Source: Medicago truncatula | Taxonomy: Eukaryota; Streptophyta; Magnoliopsida; Fabales; Fabaceae | DNA length: 64,000 bases | Assembly: GCF_003473485.1 (NCBI RefSeq) | Contig: NC_053042.1 | Location: 52,353,762-52,417,761, forward strand | Direction: 5' to 3' | Shown here: one piece after another, positions 22,062 to 32,769 of the stretch | How the letters are laid out: the number at the start of each line of letters is the position of its first letter | How positions within the stretch are numbered: position 1 is the stretch's first letter | Notes under the pieces: generated by a model | What the model saw: only the letters and a program-made list of their open reading frames with translations | What the model was told of the DNA's origin: nothing | Database searches by the model: none | Made by a program: the position numbers and the translations under genes

Positions 22062-23347
22062 GGCTTAAATATCATTGCAATTAGGGGTCGTTTAAAAATT
22101 GGTCGCTGTATTCGTTAATTCTTGCAAACTAACCTTGCAATCATTGATCATTTAAAATTTTGTCACTCTCCCCACTTAATCACTGCCACGTCACTGATAT
22201 GGCTTGAAATGACAAAAATACCCTTTGATACAATACCAAAATTCTGGGTTCCAAACCTCTTGCGGTAGTGACTCAACAATACCAAAATTCTGGGTTTATT
22301 TAACACCAATTCTCTTTCTCCCTTCTTTTTCATTTCATTCGTTTTTTCTTTTCTTCATTCCAATTTCCATTCCCATCCCTTCCCTATTCGTTTTTTTCCC
22401 TTCCATTTCAATTTTCGGCGAGTTTCGTGATTTAACAGAGTTTCGTGATTCCCATCCCTTCCCTCCTTATGGATCTGGAAAAACACGTTGTGAGGTCGCC
22501 GTCACCGTCGTCGATTTCATTCCAAAAAACACGTGTTTGATGCCATGGCGAAGAGTCGTCGCGTCTTCACACATCTCTTTTCTTCCTTCACTCGTTGATG
22601 ACGTTGTTTCAATCAACTTCAACGCCTTCTTCACGCTCGTATTAATTGGTTTAGAGTGGTTGGAAACAAATGATGTTTTGTTATGAACCTGAGGTCATGT
22701 TGATATGTACATGGTGATGTGTGGTTGTGTTTGTTTGAAAGAAATTTTGGTGTGGAAGGAAGAAGTTTCTTTGCTCTGTTCCTTAAATAAATTTTGGTCT
22801 CAAGTAAAACTGGAACACGAGCTTGAACGTTTATCTTCAAATAAATGAAGAGAAAATGGCATATAGGGTACCCAAAATAACTCGAACCCAGATTCAACAA
22901 CGATAGGGAGAGGAAAAAGTTGCAATATTTACATTTTATTTGGGAATTAATCAAATGGGTATGTACTTGTATAGAGATTAATAAAGATGGGTTAAGTGGT
23001 AACATGCTTCACTGTTTATGTTCTAAAGGAGGATCCAAAGGTTCACTTACCTAGTATAAAGGAGATGCTATTTGTAATTCCAGATCTGTTGGTGTAGTTG
23101 TTGTTGAAGAAGACATGAAGAAGATGAGAAGAGGGAGAAATGTCATAAACTCAGGGGTATTTTCGTCTGTTCATGTCCAAAATTGTTAAGTCACACTGCC
23201 ATATCATCAAATTACAGTGATTAAGTGGGTCAAGAGACAAAATTTTAAATGATTAATGTTTGTAAGGCTAATTTGCAAGAATTAACGAATACAATGATCA
23301 ATTTTTAAACGACCTCTAATTACAATGATCAAATACATATTTAAGCT
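22062..23347. mobile_element. Pack-MULE-like element, 1.29 kb
   Basis: Inverted termini ggcttaaatat (left) and agcttaaatat (right, complement) continue into arms of about 150 bp. A perfect 9-bp duplication TAAATTAAT flanks it at 22053-22061 and 23348-23356. The interior is pyrimidine-rich, then GC-richer (about 22480-22640), like a captured 5' leader and first exon. The 153-codon open frame at 22225-22686 shows no domain. It sits in the upstream region of peptide copy C. Confidence 0.75.
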
Positions 23348-24431
23348 TAAATTAATTAAAGTGTTTTCTAACCACTCTTTTCCTCTCGTGCGTGGATTGT
23401 CACTGTCGTCCTCATAACCTAGGCTTCCAAATTTTTAAACAAAGAATATTATTCTTTTTTCAACACTCCACTCTTATTAGATTAAATCAATAAATTTTAC
23501 ATTTCAGAAATAAGTCTCACATAATGTGACGGAAATCATAGAATTTTACTCAAAAAAAAAAAAAGTGTTTCCATCATTCTATGACATTAGTAACTCGAGT
23601 GGATATGCATTTTACTAACTAGCTAGTTTAATTACCTGTCTATATATAAAGGTTAATCGTGTAAAAAAAAGTACAAAGATTATTTGCATTTTTTTTTCAT
23701 ATAATAGTTTGGAATATGCACCAATATTTTGGTCATGTTAAAAATTAAATATAGACTATACCTAATCCTACGGTATACATTGAACTCTTGAATGAACATC
23801 ACAGCCTGAATTTCAATTCCTTCGTGGAACAATTTTTAGAGGTCTTTATTTACCTCCCGACCAAACTACCAGAGTCATTTTCCCACTAGAGAGTTCGCAC
23901 ACAAAAAAAAACTTTTTATTTTTTGTCAAGACAAAAAACGTTTGTATTGTATAAGCTAAAAATAATAGATAAATCATACAAATACACATTAAAAAAAAAA
24001 AAAACTTATTTAAGGAATCAATAAACACTGACATCCAAAATTTATTTTAATTGGCCAGTTTTTAATCACTAGCTAAGGACCCTGAATTAAGCATTTTAAT
24101 TGTTAGATTCAAAGCTATATCATGACTTTTATTTCGTTGAAAAAAATTCCTAAACTTGATTCTTCCATGGTCAAAGAGTATGTAAATGGTAATTGAGTTC
24201 TTAATATTGGAAATTTTTGGTAGGAAATTCAACCTCAGCTTCAGGCTGCGTGAAACATCATAAATTAATCTGAATTCTGCTCAAATATGTCATTTTAAGT
24301 AGTCCAGATCTCTTTACTTTATTAGTATCATCACTTTCATAAGTATCATTTTTCAAATCAAAGAACCTGCCTTGTGTGTTTTTTTAGAAAACGTGTGTGT
24401 TGATTACATCTAGGAGCACCTTAATATTATC

Positions 24432-24438
24432 TATAAAT
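24432..24438 (+). promoter_or_regulatory. TATA box of peptide copy C
   Basis: tataaat followed by aggacctccatgatgcc, about 105 bp before the ATG; same core as the other copies. Confidence 0.65.
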
Positions 24439-24538
24439 AGGACCTCCATGATGCCATTTCAGCAATACAATTCAAAATTAAAAACATCCTTTTGAGTCTG
24501 ATCATTAAATAATTATTTAGCCTTGATTTTCATTCAAA

Positions 24539-24913
24539 ATGGATATAAGACTCAAATCCTCTGTCACATTCTTCACTCTTATTCTTCTTGTTTCCTTGCT
24601 TGTATCAGAAGCAAGGCCATTGCTTAGTCCATTACAAAGCAAAGAAGGTGAAATTGGAGAGGTGATGAATGGAGTTTTCAGGACATTGAAAGGAGCTGGT
24701 CCATCTCCTGGGATTGGACACAGGCTTAAAAAGCTTCAAAATCTTGAAGGGATGAAGGATTCTGGTCCAAGTTCTGGTGGTGTTGGGAACATTAAGATTC
24801 AAAATATTGAAGGCCAAAAATTCAACACAGTTCAAGTTATTGGAGTGATTAAGCATTCTGGACCTAGTCCAGGTGAAGGGCACAAGTACATAACCAACAA
24901 TAATCATTCATAA
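24539..24913 (+). CDS. Peptide-array copy C: secreted precursor, three motifs, the middle one degenerate
   Basis: 124 residues. Signal sequence (about 8-25, VTFFTLILLVSLLVSEA), then RPLLSPLQSKEGEIGEV with an extra Met before NGVFRTLK. Motif 1 GAGPSPGIGHR (about 52-62), middle motif DSGPSSGGVGN (about 74-84) in which the terminal His is replaced by Asn, and last motif HSGPSPGEGHK (about 106-116), followed by YITNNNHS. Loss of the final His in the middle motif suggests that repeat no longer yields an active ligand, since GxGH is the conserved end in these families. The intact frame, conserved start context (caaaATGGATA) and shared promoter support an active gene. Confidence 0.88.
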   Translation: MDIRLKSSVTFFTLILLVSLLVSEARPLLSPLQSKEGEIGEVMNGVFRTLKGAGPSPGIGHRLKKLQNLEGMKDSGPSSGGVGNIKIQNIEGQKFNTVQVIGVIKHSGPSPGEGHKYITNNNHS

Positions 24914-24999
24914 AGTTCCAATTCTTTTTTCTTTTATTCCACACAACACTCATAAATACCTGTATTATGACAGATAATTATGATTAATCCATATGAAAT

Positions 25000-26660
25000 T
25001 AATTAATACAGTTAAATTTGTTACCCTTGTAGATTATCTTCTTTCTTGCTAATGCTATAACAGAGATAATTAGCTGATTTGATCTATACATTGCTACTAG
25101 ACTACTAATATGTGTGGCAAAAAATAAAAATATAACTAGCAAATTACAAATAAGCCGATTTTCCCTCTCAAATTTAAATAAAAAGTAATGTCTCGGAGTT
25201 AGGAGAATAAGCTCACAATGAATTTGGAAAATTCCAAAGTGGCCGAAAAAGAATGAATGTTGACAATGCAGTGTTTGTTTTTCTTTATTTTTTGTGAATT
25301 CGTTACAAAAGTTAGGATATTATTTTCATGACCCACACTCTATGGCCAGGTACCAAGCACCAACGACCAAACAGTGAGTGATGTCTGGGCTTTTAATCTA
25401 TCAGTGTGTTAGATGTGTGAGGATTTGACTTCATAACCCCACAATTATATCTTTTTTTTGCAACATGTAAAAAATTCTCCTTTGTTCAGTATTATAAAAT
25501 CCACTAACAAAAATTTCCTTTGCCTAAACAAGGTCATGGGAAGTAATATATTATCTCACACCCCACAAACTCACAATGCATTAATACGGAGCATTGACAA
25601 CTTGTCAATCAAGAAAAGAAAACGTTTACTTAAACGCGTTTTTATGAATAAATCAACAATTTGCAAGAAGGAAATTAAGGTGATAATGTGTGATGTGACA
25701 ATCAATCTTAATGTGCTTGATATATTCATGAAAGATCAAATTATGAGAAATTTGATAGCACTCTTGTTATCACAATGCACATGAGTGAATTTAGAAAGTG
25801 GGACACCCATATCAAAAGGAAGTTGGTTGTTGTCATAAATTATGGAGGAATTGAAATTAATGAACTGTGAATATAGAGAGAGTAAGATTTTTCATAAAGT
25901 ATTAAAAAGTTTATGATTGGGATAGTGAATGTTGCAAATTGCCTAACAATGCTATTTTGCAATAGTATAAGGTAGTAAAGTTTCTTTTTGAATTGATAGT
26001 TAGTGAAAGTAACTCTTTTGTAAACCTTTCTATGCCTTTCTTGCTTATGAAAGTGGCCAACTATGACATGACCGGGATTAACTAAAAAGACCATTGCCAC
26101 CACAGTTCCTTTTCTTAAAATTCGAATGTCTCTATTTCATACTGTTTTCTTAAATGCACTTAACTTTCCGTTTTATATTGCGTGGCTCTTCTCAGTTGTA
26201 GCATAATTTGGTACCGAACCCAAAATATTTGACTCTTATAGAAGGTGTACATGCACGTCAACAACATGAAGTCGCCACATCTTTTGAGGAGTTGATTTGT
26301 ATCAATTAATCTTCATTACGAAATTGCTCCACCGTCTAAATCTATACTAAAGATTTCATTGACAATGAGATTAAGAAAAATATATTTGATTTTACAACTC
26401 CTTCGACTTTAATTCGAATAATGAATCAATAGAGTCCTATAAAAACAGCTCATTGGTAACCGTAAGGACAACGATATGTAGATGTTGGAGTTATTTGACA
26501 AAAAAATAGTCAATAGTAATATTTCTTGGTGGCACATAATGGAACACATTATCAAATTTAAATAGAACAGCAATAGAATGATTAAATTCCTTAAAAATTA
26601 TAAAATTGTACTTTTTTTTAAGGTCAAACAAACACCAATTAGACATCTTGAATTATGAGT
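25000..26660. other. Duplicated intergenic part of the peptide array
   Basis: Contains the downstream block (aatttggaaaattccaaagt, about 25220) and the next unit's start (tttatgattgggatagtgaa, about 25910). The open frame at 25458-25784 falls between these blocks and has no domain or signal peptide. No gene is called. Confidence 0.4.
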
Positions 26661-26676
26661 TCCCTCAATATAAGAA

Positions 26677-27350
26677 CAGCAATGATAACTGAACACATAA
26701 ATTTGGACACAATACAGACACTATGGGCAGTTTAGACATTTCAGATATAAAAGCAGGGGCATTTTTGTAAAAACAACACACTCCATCTTCTTCCTCTCTT
26801 CTCTGCGTCCTTCCCTCTATATTCTTCCACCATCTTTTGCTTCATCACCACGACCGCCCTCTCTCACCACCGCCGTCCTCATTAGTGATCACCACCACCG
26901 CGTTGTCCCTTCCATTTGTTCGGATCTAGAACTCGCGGCGTTGACGACCTCCTCTTCTCACTCCGCCGCCGGAGATCTGTTCACCACCATCATCCTCATC
27001 AATAACGAACCTCGCCGTCCCTTTGATCCGTCCAATTCTGGAGACGTCGCGCCGCCGACGATCTCCTCACTTCTCCCTTATCCGACGACGATCTTCTTTG
27101 TCTCGGGTCTGACTCTAATCTTACGGTGTGGTTCCGTGAGTGGTCGCCGGAGAGAGATTTATGGTGAGATAGAGTTGTAGAGGAGAGAAGAGTAACGGAG
27201 AAGAGGGAGGGAAGAGAGAATTGAACACTGAGTTGCAGAAGTGGAGAAAGGAAGAGGGAAAGGAAAAAAAATAAAAAAGAGTGCAAAAATAAGTATAGTT
27301 ATACGGTGTTGATTTTGTGTTTAATTTTTTGTGTCACTTTATCATTTTTG
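26677..27350. mobile_element. hAT-like non-autonomous element with GC-rich interior
   Basis: The ends pair as inverted repeats (cagcaatgataac on the left, ttatcatttttg on the right, extending about 50 bp) and are flanked by a perfect 8-bp duplication TATAAGAA at 26669-26676 and 27351-27358. Eight-base duplications with CA...TG ends are typical of hAT elements. The interior (about 26790-27170) is strikingly GC-rich with repeated CACCACC, CGCCG and GATCTC words, like a captured plant leader and first exon. Open frames on both strands (26941-27180, 26999-27286) show no known domain. Confidence 0.7.
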
Positions 27351-28437
27351 TATAAGAATATGTTAATTTCGATTGATTTAGACTTTTCCCTGTTAGAAAT
27401 TACTATTAGGACACCACTAAAGGCAGTGATTTGTCGCAAATCCATTGCATGCAGCACACCTATACTGAATATTGATGGCTTTTTGCTATGAAGTCAATGG
27501 GGTTACTTGCATGAACTAAATGAATTTAACTATTTTCAAGCCACTCTTTTCCTCTCTCGCGGATACCTTCGATTGTCACCATCTTGCGTCTCTTCACTCC
27601 TTGGCTTGCATTTTACTTTAATTGTGTGTATAAAGATCAATTGCATCTGAAATGAAGGTCGACTCAATTATTTAAGAGTTTACTTATATTTTGTAAGGGT
27701 ATGAGTTCAACTTTAGTTCTTGTGTGATAACTTTTTTGTGAGTGATCTGTAAATATTTGTTAGCGTTTGTTGAGTCTTGAGTTATGTTCCGACTCTTGTG
27801 AACCCTAGAGCCCAACTCACCTGAAAAATAATTCAAACAAAAAAAGATTAATTGCATTTTTTTTTTCTTGTAACAATTTGGATTATGTACCATGTTGATC
27901 GTAGTCATCTGTTTAAAATTTAATATAGACTATAGTCCTATCCTATAGTAGTCTATATTGAAGTCTTGAATACACGTGTGTAGAAACTAGAAATAAATGA
28001 TACATATACCTATTATTGAAGAATTTAAGTTCTTTAAGGAATCCATAAACCTTAACATCCAATCTCAATTCAATTGACCATTTTTTTATCACTAACCCAT
28101 GCGTTCCCTGAACTAGGTATTTGAATTGTTAGGTTCACAGCCATCACACGACTTTTTTTATTTCAAAAAAGTTTACTAAGCTTGATTCTTCCAAGGTCAG
28201 TGATGTATGTAAATAGTAACTGAGTTTTTTTATTGGAAATTTCTGGTAAGCATTTCAATCTCAGTTTTAGGCTGCGTGAGATACTAAAAATTAATCTGAA
28301 TTCTGCTCAAATATGTCATTTTAAGATCTGTTTACTTTTTTAGTTCCATCACTTTCACAAGTATCAATTTTCAAAACAAAGACCTTGCATGCCTTGTGTG
28401 TTTCCTTAGCAAAGGTCGCATGGCTTTAGAATTTACC

Positions 28438-28444
28438 TATAAAT
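28438..28444 (+). promoter_or_regulatory. TATA box of peptide copy D
   Basis: tataaat within acctataaatagaacctcta, about 115 bp before the ATG. Confidence 0.65.
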
Positions 28445-28554
28445 AGAACCTCTATGATGCCACTTTATCAATTCAAATACAAATACAAATAAAAACCAAG
28501 ATACGTTTCTATGAGAGATCACTAATTAACTAAGCCTTGATTTTCATTCAAAAT

Positions 28555-28932
28555 ATGGATACAAGAATGAATTCCTCGGTCACATTCATCGCTCTTATTC
28601 TTCTTGTTTCCTTGCTTGTATCAGAAGCAAGGCCATTGCTTAGTCCTTTACAAGGCAAAGAAGCTGTAATTGGAGAGGTAAATGGAGTCTTCAGGACATT
28701 GAAAGGAGCTGGTCCATCCCCTGGAATTGGACACAGGCTTAAAAAGCTTCAAATTATTGGAGGGATGAAGGATTCTGGTCCAAGTCCAAGTTCTGGTGGT
28801 GTTGGGCACATTAAGATTCAAAATATTGAAGGCCAAAAATTCAACACAGTTCAAGTTATTGGAGTGATTAAGCATTCTGGACCTAGTCCAGGTGAAGGGC
28901 ACAAGTATATAATCAGCAACAACCACTCATAA
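28555..28932 (+). CDS. Peptide-array copy D: secreted precursor with three motifs
   Basis: 125 residues from the ATG at 28555. The open frame extends six codons further upstream, but only from a TTG; alignment with the other copies (MDTRMNSS) fixes the ATG. Signal sequence VTFIALILLVSLLVSEA, then RPLLSPLQGKEAVIGEVNG. Motif 1 GAGPSPGIGHR, middle motif DSGPSPSSGGVGH (lengthened by two residues but keeping the final GH), last motif HSGPSPGEGHK, tail YIISNNHS. It is closest to copy C: the spacer IKIQNIEGQKFNTVQVIGVI is identical, so C and D are the most recent duplicates of the array. Family and role as for copy B. Confidence 0.88.
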   Translation: MDTRMNSSVTFIALILLVSLLVSEARPLLSPLQGKEAVIGEVNGVFRTLKGAGPSPGIGHRLKKLQIIGGMKDSGPSPSSGGVGHIKIQNIEGQKFNTVQVIGVIKHSGPSPGEGHKYIISNNHS

Positions 28933-28999
28933 AGTTCTCATTCTTTTTACTTTTATTTGCATTACACTAATGATATATATATATTGTTACCATATGAAA

Positions 29000-30400
29000 T
29001 TAGTTGTTGCTGCTGCTACTACTATTACTCATTGTTTATATAATAAACATATATGTTTGACATAATTTTACATTTTCACCTCTTTTACTGAGAAGAATCA
29101 GTACTGTTAACATCAATCGGAATCTATATTTTATTGCATTTATTTACTATATGAACTTTTTCTCTTAATAGTTATATGAAATTCTATATGGATAAAAAAA
29201 ACTAGTATGTTTTGCACCCAAAAATACAACATGTAGGAGTTATGTTATAGGAGAGCAAGTTCCACAACGAATTTGGAAAATTCTAAAATGGCTGCAAACA
29301 TGTGATGTTGTAAAGAATGAATGTTGATTAGAGCCAAAAATAAATAATGAATGAATGTTGACAATACAATTGTATTTTTTATTTTTTATTTTTTTTGCCA
29401 ATTCATTACAATGGGACGGTAAACAACCGCAAAATGGTAAATCAATCTAATTTTTTTAAGGACAATCTATTTTAGGATAGGACCCCTACACGATAGAATC
29501 ATTTAAGGCAGACGGTCATTGCAAATTTTAGTGGTGCCTCATCTGTTACATTTACAAACAAAAAATATTTAACAGTGGCTAATTGATTTTTAGGATATTC
29601 TTTACATGGCCGAATTTTAAAATGTTGATGTGTAAGATGCAATTTTCTGGACTTTTACATTTGGATATATAACACATCAGAATTTTATGATCCGAACGTG
29701 TGAAAATTTCATTTTGCACATCTGATTTTCAAATTTAGATGTCTTGAAAATCAGATGTGCTAAAAATCTTGAAATTACATTTTGCCATTAAAAAATTTCA
29801 AACCATGTATTGGATGCATTCAGATTCTGAAATTCAAATGTGTAAAAAGTCATGAAAAATGTATTTTTCAATTTACATATTTAAATTTTAAAATCTGAAA
29901 AAATGATGTTGATTCAGCCTAAAGTGACTGAAACGATCCACACAAGCAAAGCCCAAAAAAACCATTTTAAAGCCTAAAAGATGAGAGGATTATGTATATG
30001 TACTACTGAAGTAATGGTGACTCACTAGTTCCAAACTATTTTTAGTTTTACTAGTTAGTCATGAATTTCTATTATTAGAGGGAATATTGCAGAATTTGTT
30101 AGGATTCTATAAGGATCAATTGCCTTACACAACCATGTAATTTCTCTTTCGGCAAATTATAGAAGCATTAATCATTTCTTCTCTCCCCTAAATTCTTGTG
30201 AAGCCTATATCATATGATTAAGAGATTCCATTCTTACACAATATTATTGCTCTTTAAATGTATGATTTGCTATTCAATAATATTACCTTCCACATCTCAA
30301 ATTTTCTTTGATATTCATTAATTCCTTTTGACAAACACAAACAAACACCAATTTAGAAATGATTTGACTTATGCACAAGAGTACGTAGTAGTAAAGGAAT
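29000..30400. other. Duplicated intergenic part of the peptide array
   Basis: Downstream block at about 29255-29330. Then a stretch with several 'cacatctgattttcaaattt / aaatcagatgtg' segments (about 29640-29890) that form a diverged inverted repeat. No gene seen. Confidence 0.4.
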
Positions 30401-30766
30401 ATACTAATTTGGATTGATTTCCACTTTCCCAGTTAGAACTTACTATTAGCACACCACTAAAGGCAGTGATCTGTCACAAAAGTCCGTTGAACAAAGTACA
30501 CTTAGACTAGACTGGTTGCTTTTTGTTATGAAGTCAATGTTATGGGGTTACTTCCATGAACTGCAAATGAATTTAACTTCTATAAAAAAATTGAAACTAA
30601 CTGTCGTGGATTTGTCACTGTCTTGCGTCCTCACTCACAACCCTTGGTTTCAAAATTTTAAAACCAAAATAATTCTAAATCAGTATCTCAAATGCACTGC
30701 ATTTTAGCTTAATTGCGTGTCTATAGATTAATTTCATTTTTGCTTATAATAATTTGGATTATGTAC

Positions 30767-30877
30767 AGAGCTTGCTCTGGGCTTTAAACGGAGCCCCCGC
30801 AAGTGGGCGGTGGGATTGTTCCCTTCGGATTAGTCGATTCTTGGATCGGATATCGAGTTTTCAATAAAAAAATAAAA
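30767..30877 (+). mobile_element. 5'-truncated SINE inserted into a duplicated block
   Basis: About 110 bp containing gagcccccgcaagtgggcgg, tgggattgttcccttcggat and ggatcggatatcgagttttc, then an A-rich tail. A 19-bp direct repeat aataatttggattatgtac flanks it (30748-30766 and 30878-30896). The GC-rich body, A-rich tail and long target duplication indicate retroposition. The sister unit at about 27872-27890 carries the same target sequence without the insert. Confidence 0.75.
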
Positions 30878-31734
30878 AATAATTTGGATTATGTACCATT
30901 TTTGTCGTAGTCTCTCTTTTTAAAATTAAATTATGTATAGACTATAGTCATATCCTAGTCTATATTAAAGTCTTGGATCCACGTGCGTCGAAGCTAGAAA
31001 TAATAGATACATATACACATTATTGAGGAATTTAACTTGTTAAAGGAATCCCTAAACCTTAACATCCAAACTTAATACAATTGGCAAGTTTAATAATCAC
31101 TAGCTCAAAACCCTGAACTAGACATTTGAATTGTTAGGTTCAAAGCCATCTCACGACTTCTAAGGTCAAAAGATATATTTTGATGTATGTAAACAGTAAT
31201 TGAGTTCTTTATATTGGAAATTTCTGGTAGAAGTTGCAGTCTCAGTTTCTGGTTTGGTGAGATATTGCAAATTAATCTGAATTATGCTCAAATATGTCAT
31301 TTTAAGTCATACTTTATTAGTACCATCACTTTCATAAGTATCAATTTTAAATCAAAGAATCTTCCCTGCCTTGTGTGTTTCCTTAGAAAAGGTATGAGTT
31401 GAGTTACATCTGTGGCACGACACTCATCCATGCAGTTAGCACTTCGATCGATAGATGTTGGATGGAGATCGAATAGTCCAGATTTTAATGCATATATATA
31501 TTCTGATTTTGTTGGGAAAATAGAGGCCAAATTTGAAATTTGGACCGTCCAATCTCAATCCAACGAGTAAAGAAGATGTGTTGTGCGTGAAATTGCCGAC
31601 TGAGCAAATACAAATCCCTATTTCTATAGTGTCACGTGAGTTTAGAATTTAAATAGCTGGTAACTTTTTTTTTTTTTTTGAGAGAAAATAGTAAGTAACT
31701 TATAACTCACAAGTCACCAAAGGCTTTATTCACC

Positions 31735-31741
31735 TATAAAT
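31735..31741 (+). promoter_or_regulatory. TATA box of peptide copy E
   Basis: tataaat followed by agaacctctatgctgcc, about 105 bp before the ATG. Confidence 0.65.
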
Positions 31742-31839
31742 AGAACCTCTATGCTGCCATTTTAGCAATACAATTCAAAACATAAGAAACACCCTTTCGA
31801 GCCTGATCGCTAAATAAGCCTTGATTTTCATCCAGCATA

Positions 31840-32160
31840 ATGGATACAAAACTCAAATCCTCTATCACATTCCTCACTCTTATTCTTCTTGTTTCCTTGC
31901 TTGTATCAGAAGCAAGGCCATTGCTTAGTCCATTACAAGGCAAAGAAGGCGTAATTGGAGAGGTAAATGGAGTCTTCAGGACATTGAAAGGAGCTGGTCC
32001 ATCCCCTGGAGTTGGACACAGGTTTAAAAAGCTTCAAAACCTTGAAGGGATGAAGCATTCTGGTCCAAGCTCTGGTGGTGTTGGCCACAAACTCGACACA
32101 GTTCAAGTTCTTGGAGAGATTAAGCATTCTGGTCCTAGTCCAGGGGAAGGGCACAAGTAA
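31840..32160 (+). CDS. Peptide-array copy E: secreted precursor with three motifs, shortened tail
   Basis: 106 residues. Signal sequence ITFLTLILLVSLLVSEA, then RPLLSPLQGKEGVIGEVNG. Motif 1 GAGPSPGVGHR (about 51-61), middle motif HSGPSSGGVGHK (about 73-84), last motif HSGPSPGEGHK at the very C-terminus. The YITNNN tail of the other copies is lost because the stop falls directly after GHK, so the last motif needs little or no C-terminal trimming here. The IKIQNIEGQ spacer of copies C and D is also missing. Last member of the array; a downstream block like that of the other copies follows at about 32550. Family and role as for copy B. Confidence 0.88.
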   Translation: MDTKLKSSITFLTLILLVSLLVSEARPLLSPLQGKEGVIGEVNGVFRTLKGAGPSPGVGHRFKKLQNLEGMKHSGPSSGGVGHKLDTVQVLGEIKHSGPSPGEGHK

Positions 32161-32769
32161 GAATAGATAGATCATATGGAATTGTTTAGACACAAATAAA
32201 TATATAGCCCTAAAGTACTTGTTAGCTATTGCTACTATTACTCAGTGATGATGTAATAATATCACTAAATCTATTACTAATTGTAGATTATAGTGAAAAG
32301 AGTGCACATTGTAATATGGCTTTGATTTGATCTATACAGTTAATTTTGTTACACTTGTTGTAGATTATATTTTCTTTCTTGTTAAAGTTATAGCAAAGAT
32401 AAGGGTATATATCTCTCAACTATTTTAGTTTTGCATATGAAGTTTTTCTGCAGCAGTGCTGCTACTGATCGGTAATCACCGAAGTTATTTACGGTTAATC
32501 ACCAAATTTATAGAATAAAAAACCAGTATATGTCGGAGTTAAGAGAGCAAGCTCCACAATGAATTTGGAAAATTCAAAAGTGCAAAGAATTAACGTCTAC
32601 AATGTAATGTTTCATTTTCTTCTATTTTGACTAACAAAATACATAATTAGATACTATTTTAAAATTTTAATATATCAATAGATTATTACTCCAATAAAGA
32701 ACATTATTCTCCTCACCCGCATTTTATGGGCAGTACCAAGGGCCCAACAATCATGGCTAAGCTTTTGGT

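Noticed and set aside
22225..22686. 153-codon open frame on +
   Set aside because: Lies wholly inside a Mutator-type element, Phe/Ser/Pro-rich low-complexity start, no domain; more likely captured leader sequence.
24632..24907. Antisense open frames over peptide copies C, D and E (also 28648-28926, 31933-32193)
   Set aside because: They are the complement of the conserved peptide coding sequence and recur only because the sense strand is conserved.
30767..30877. Organelle or rDNA insertion
   Set aside because: The GC-rich insert has an A-rich tail and a 19-bp target duplication, which indicates a retroposed SINE.
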